In this document: one piece after another, positions 13,973 to 15,728 of the stretch | Position numbering within the stretch: the first letter of the stretch is position 1 | Layout of the letters: each line of letters begins with the position of its first letter | DNA from: SVTX01 sp045588675 | GTDB taxonomy: Bacteria > Bacillota > Clostridia > Oscillospirales > CAG-272 | DNA length: 15,728 bases | Direction of reading: 5' to 3' | NCBI GenBank assembly: GCA_045588675.1 | Contig: JAZNER010000037.1 | Location: 1 to 15,728 of the forward strand | Position numbers and translations under genes: made by a program | The notes under the pieces: model-generated | Database searches by the model: none | The model's input: only the letters and a program-made list of their open reading frames with translations | What the model was told of the DNA's origin: nothing

Positions 13973-14001
13973 ATTATACCTCAAAATTCTCCAAAAAACA
14001 A
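13973..14001 (-). promoter_or_regulatory. Promoter of the acyltransferase-YfcC operon
   Basis: On the minus strand: -35 TTGTTT (13996-14001), 17-bp spacer, perfect -10 TATAAT (13973-13978), about 95 nt before the start codon. The leader between them is A/T-rich without obvious structure. Confidence 0.65.
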
Positions 14002-14019
14002 TATTTTTTAACAAATTAT

Positions 14020-14145
14020 CTATTTTTTTATTGATTTTTGCCGTTTTTCCCTATCGTCCTCGGTGAGCAAGATAGTGTAAGCTCCGCAACTACGCTTTTT
14101 CATATATTCTTTTATTTTAAATTTTGGCGCATCATGAGAAGTCAC
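14020..14145 (-). pseudogene. Short protein-like frame, possible gene remnant
   Basis: A minus-strand frame from GTG 14145 (or ATG 14103, giving 27 codons) to TAG 14020-14022 reads like the end of a charged protein (KEYMKKRSCGAYTILLTEDD then a basic tail). Its core (14050-14100) is richer in G+C than the A/T-rich flanks. There is no good ribosome site. The upstream extension runs into the terminator of the Pth2 gene, so it cannot be a normal full gene. It could be a decayed C-terminal fragment or chance. The stretch 13878-14157 otherwise holds only the acyltransferase promoter. Confidence 0.25.
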
Positions 14146-14150
14146 AAAAA

Positions 14151-14199
14151 ACAAAAGAAATCCGAAACCATCACCGATTGGCAATAATTTCGGATTTTT
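14151..14199 (-). terminator. Terminator of the XRE-Pth2 operon
   Basis: 10-bp stem AAATCCGAAA (14158-14167) with TTTCGGATTT (14188-14197) and a 20-nt loop that may hold a smaller stem. The minus strand continues CTTTTGTTTTTT, a good U-rich tail. It lies about 38 nt after the Pth2 stop codon. The plus strand also has TTTTT after the stem. Confidence 0.8.
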
Positions 14200-14202
14200 C
14201 TC

Positions 14203-14235
14203 TTATGGGTTGTCCCAACAATTTTGAACCTTTAT
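14203..14235 (-). repeat. Direct repeat copy 1 (after pth2)
   Basis: 33 bp that match 15247-15279 at 27 positions without gaps; the identical core on the plus strand is CCCAACAATTT followed by GAACC. It begins at the stop codon of the Pth2 gene and leads into its terminator. Confidence 0.6.
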
Positions 14236-14657
14236 CAATACAACGGTAAATCACCGGTAAACTCATCTGCTATCTCAGCAGGCAATGGCTCCAGTGCAAG
14301 ACAGGTGTTTGTCGGAACACCATGGAACTCCGTCATTCCGGCATCGGTAATAACCGATGCAATGAACCCTTTATCTTTTGCTTTGTGCGCAATATCTAAT
14401 AACGCTTCCTCGGAATCCACATATACGCACACCTTTGCGCAACCGTACAAAAACCAATCAGATAAAGGCGATGTCGGTTTGTCGGTTATTTTTAGATCAA
14501 AACCGTCGGCGGTCATTTCAAAATCATTCATGCGACCTTCCTTATTCAATGCCATCAAGATGGCTTCAATACAAGCATGTCCTGCCTGTGCCGCTATTTT
14601 TCCCTTGCGCATCTTAAGATCTCGACGCATTACTATCATCATTTTAGATTTGTACAT
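14235..14657 (-). CDS. Peptidyl-tRNA hydrolase, Pth2 family (archaeal/eukaryal type)
   Basis: A 140-residue enzyme expected to release tRNA from peptidyl-tRNA that drops off ribosomes (EC 3.1.1.29). The Pth2 fold signature is clear: an MIVMRRDLKM strand, the KGKIAAQAGHA helix start (18-28), and the C-terminal block TDAGMTE (104-110) followed by GVPTNTCLALEP. Length fits the small bacterial Pth2 subgroup. Pth2 is usual in Archaea and eukaryotes; bacteria normally rely on the unrelated Pth1, so this is probably an additional, horizontally acquired enzyme. The ATG has AGGCGGG upstream and lies 13 nt after the XRE regulator gene, so the two form an operon. It is followed by a direct repeat and a good terminator. 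Active-site roles are inferred from the family. Confidence 0.9.
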   Translation of the reverse strand: MYKSKMMIVMRRDLKMRKGKIAAQAGHACIEAILMALNKEGRMNDFEMTADGFDLKITDKPTSPLSDWFLYGCAKVCVYVDSEEALLDIAHKAKDKGFIASVITDAGMTEFHGVPTNTCLALEPLPAEIADEFTGDLPLY

Positions 14658-14670
14658 TACATATCCCGCC

Positions 14671-15024
14671 TTATTCGATTGTTTCTCTCCAATTCTCAGC
14701 AGATTTTTCCGTTACTTGCAATATTTTTTTGCCTTTGCAAACCACGTAACGAGTGATTTCATCATCATACCAAGGCAATTCTGCACAGTGATCGTAATGA
14801 ATTTCGGTTTTAATATCTCTTGAAAACAGTTCATCGATATAGCAGCCGAAAATGTCAGCCATAATCGGTAAAAATGTAATATCAGGCGCGGCTTTTGCAT
14901 TTTCCCATTTAGAAACCGCTTGGAAAGTAACGCCTAACTTTTGTGCAAGTTCATCTTGACTTAATCCACTTTTCCTTCTATACTTTAATATGTTTGCTGC
15001 CAAAACTATATTTGCGTTTTCCAT
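14671..15024 (-). CDS. XRE family helix-turn-helix regulator
   Basis: A 117-residue DNA-binding protein. Residues about 8-63 form a Cro/CI-type HTH (LSQDELAQKLGVTFQAVSKW with ENAKAAPDITFLPIMADIFG). The C-terminal 45 residues (ELPWYDDEITRYVVCKGKKIL) resemble the start of a beta domain that follows the HTH in many longer Firmicute XRE proteins, but here the protein ends soon after, so it may be a shortened form. AAAGGAG precedes the ATG, with a good promoter at 15050-15078. It is the first gene of the XRE-Pth2 pair and probably regulates it. Its ligand or signal is unknown. Confidence 0.92.
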   Translation of the reverse strand: MENANIVLAANILKYRRKSGLSQDELAQKLGVTFQAVSKWENAKAAPDITFLPIMADIFGCYIDELFSRDIKTEIHYDHCAELPWYDDEITRYVVCKGKKILQVTEKSAENWRETIE

Positions 15025-15049
15025 ATCATCAGCTCCTTTCGCTGAGTTA

Positions 15050-15078
15050 ATTATATCACATATAATCTATTTATACAA
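15050..15078 (-). promoter_or_regulatory. Promoter of the XRE-Pth2 operon
   Basis: On the minus strand: -35 TTGTAT (15073-15078), 17-bp spacer, perfect -10 TATAAT (15050-15055), about 25 nt before the XRE start codon. A TTCAACC-CGC-GGTTGAA palindrome (15099-15115) lies just upstream of the -35 and could be an operator. Confidence 0.72.
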
Positions 15079-15179
15079 TAAATCAAAGGTTTAATTTTTT
15101 CAACCCGCGGTTGAAGTCTCAGGTTCAAGCCCATAAGATTCACGAAAAGGTGCAATGGTGAAAGGGGGTTGTTTTTTAC

Positions 15180-15228
15180 CCCTAAAAACACGAAAAGCCC
15201 TTGAAAATCAAGGGCTTTTGTGTTAGGG
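15180..15228 (-). terminator. Terminator after the right-edge gene
   Basis: Perfect 12-bp stem AAAAGCCCTTGA (15193-15204) with TCAAGGGCTTTT (15208-15219), 3-nt loop. It is extended by CAC/GTG and CCCTAA/TTAGGG with small bulges to about 21 pairs. The minus strand continues CGTGTTTTT, giving a U-rich tail. Confidence 0.78.
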
Positions 15229-15245
15229 TGCAAAATTGTTGCACC
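15227..15245 (-). repeat. Small hairpin GGTGCAA/TTGCACC
   Basis: A 7-bp perfect stem with a 5-nt loop between the direct repeat and the terminator. Its outer bases overlap the outer stem of that terminator (GGG at 15226-15228), so the two cannot both be fully formed. Confidence 0.45.
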
Positions 15246-15246
15246 A

Positions 15247-15279
15247 TTATGGCTCCCCCCAACAATTTCGAACCCTTAT
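15247..15279 (-). repeat. Direct repeat copy 2 (after the right-edge gene)
   Basis: 33 bp matching 14203-14235 at 27 positions in the same orientation, 1044 bp away. It lies 3 nt after the stop codon of the right-edge gene. On the minus strand, GGGTTCGAAAT and a terminal GAGCCA resemble the T-loop and CCA end of a tRNA, but no stem forms. Confidence 0.6.
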
Positions 15280-15282
15280 ATT

Positions 15283-15728
15283 TTATATGGTTGAAAACTG
15301 CTCCGTTCTTTTATCTGTACGGCGATAGGTATATTCATCGTCACCGCATCCCTGCAAAACGATCTCATCATCTGTATAGCGTTTAACACACCACATAAGA
15401 CCTTTTGTTGTCATAAGGCACTTTCCAAGCTCACATTGCTCTGTCGGAATTTTTATGTCTCTTGACTCATAAGAAAAGTCACAATGGAATCTACACCATT
15501 TCTCACGATTGTCCTTATAATTTCTAATTCTGAAAAACTGCCCGCCGCTAAACAAACCGAGGTCGAAAACGATATTGTACGACGCTCCACAATAAATGTT
15601 GGTATTCTCCGCTTTTATCGAGAAAATATACTCTGTCTTACCCGTACACAAGAAAAAGTTAAAATCATCGTGTGTCGCATGATAACTGTCAGCCATTCTC
15701 CACAAAGTAAGACATTTTGGTATTCCGG
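15283..15728 (-). CDS. Unrecognised Cys-rich protein, probably cut off at its N-terminus by the window edge
   Basis: The minus-strand frame ends at TAA 15283-15285 and stays open to the right edge, so the start may be outside. Possible internal starts are TTG 15705 and ATG 15696, neither with a well-placed ribosome site (GGAG is only 2 nt from the ATG). The visible 140 or so residues are polar and soluble, with many Cys and aromatic residues (LMWCVKRY, WCRFHCDF, CELGKC), a mix of strand-like stretches and no membrane helix or signal peptide. I recognise no family. It is followed by a direct repeat and a strong terminator, so it is transcribed separately from the XRE-Pth2 pair. Confidence 0.6.
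   Translation of the reverse strand, partial: GIPKCLTLWRMADSYHATHDDFNFFLCTGKTEYIFSIKAENTNIYCGASYNIVFDLGLFSGGQFFRIRNYKDNREKWCRFHCDFSYESRDIKIPTEQCELGKCLMTTKGLMWCVKRYTDDEIVLQGCGDDEYTYRRTDKRTEQFSTI

Noticed and set aside
14224..14823. Plus-strand open frame of 199 codons
   Set aside because: It is antisense to pth2 and the XRE gene, whose protein motifs are unmistakable; it has no ribosome site and its translation has no family-like pattern.
14235..15024. XRE-Pth2 as a toxin-antitoxin pair
   Set aside because: The second gene is a clear Pth2 enzyme with conserved motifs, not a known toxin fold, and an XRE regulator alone is not evidence for a toxin-antitoxin module.
14203..15279. CRISPR array or integron array
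   Set aside because: There are only two repeat copies, over 1 kb apart and separated by genes, with no cas genes, integrase or attC-like pairing visible.
1..15728. Anti-phage defence system or biosynthetic gene cluster
   Set aside because: I looked for nucleases, reverse transcriptases, TIR, cyclase or ATPase effectors, and for peptide or polyketide synthesis genes; none is present in the window.

Overview
The window looks like chromosomal DNA of an anaerobic, low-to-mid GC Firmicute of the class Clostridia, probably a gut lineage. This rests on the protein styles, the consensus sigma-A promoters, meso-diaminopimelate dehydrogenase and the Clostridia-like enolase. The taxonomy is inference. 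There is no phage, transposase, integrase or CRISPR array. Most of the window is housekeeping and transport genes, with accessory-looking material around the two tRNAs and at the right end.

Left part (1-3120). The 3' portion of an rtcB RNA ligase gene enters from the left edge. A leftward operon follows: a small two-helix membrane protein, a TetR regulator and a multi-spanning membrane protein, ending in a strong hairpin that overlaps the last stop codon. Next comes a leftward tRNA-Ser(CGA) with an 18-bp hairpin terminator. It is flanked by a degenerate tRNA-like remnant on one side and, on its promoter side, by a second copy of its own 5' segment interrupted by 57 nt.

Centre (3352-8531). 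A rightward unit starts at a good promoter and runs through ddh (meso-DAP dehydrogenase), an EamA/DMT exporter, and the ATPase and permease of a zinc/manganese-type ABC importer with no binding-protein gene in the window. It meets the leftward enolase gene at a shared bidirectional terminator. Enolase is preceded by a long inverted repeat that would hide its ribosome binding site. Upstream of it, in the same direction, are an organophosphate-antiporter-like MFS protein and a small NPP-type phosphodiesterase, translationally coupled and driven by a TTGACA/TATGAT promoter.

Right part (10640-15728). tRNA-Lys(CTT) has a full-consensus promoter and is enclosed by a 14-bp inverted repeat that probably doubles as its terminator. 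A two-gene leftward operon follows: an unusual PlsC-like acyltransferase with a zinc ribbon, overlapping a YfcC-type 12-helix carrier. The last 1.5 kb holds an XRE regulator plus an archaeal/eukaryal-type peptidyl-tRNA hydrolase (Pth2). This pair lies between two copies of a 33-bp direct repeat. Beyond it is an unrecognised Cys-rich protein running off the right edge.

I found no complete, clearly new multi-gene system. The best leads are the interrupted tRNA-Ser copy, the enolase leader hairpin, the repeat-bounded XRE-Pth2 unit and the acyltransferase-zinc ribbon protein.
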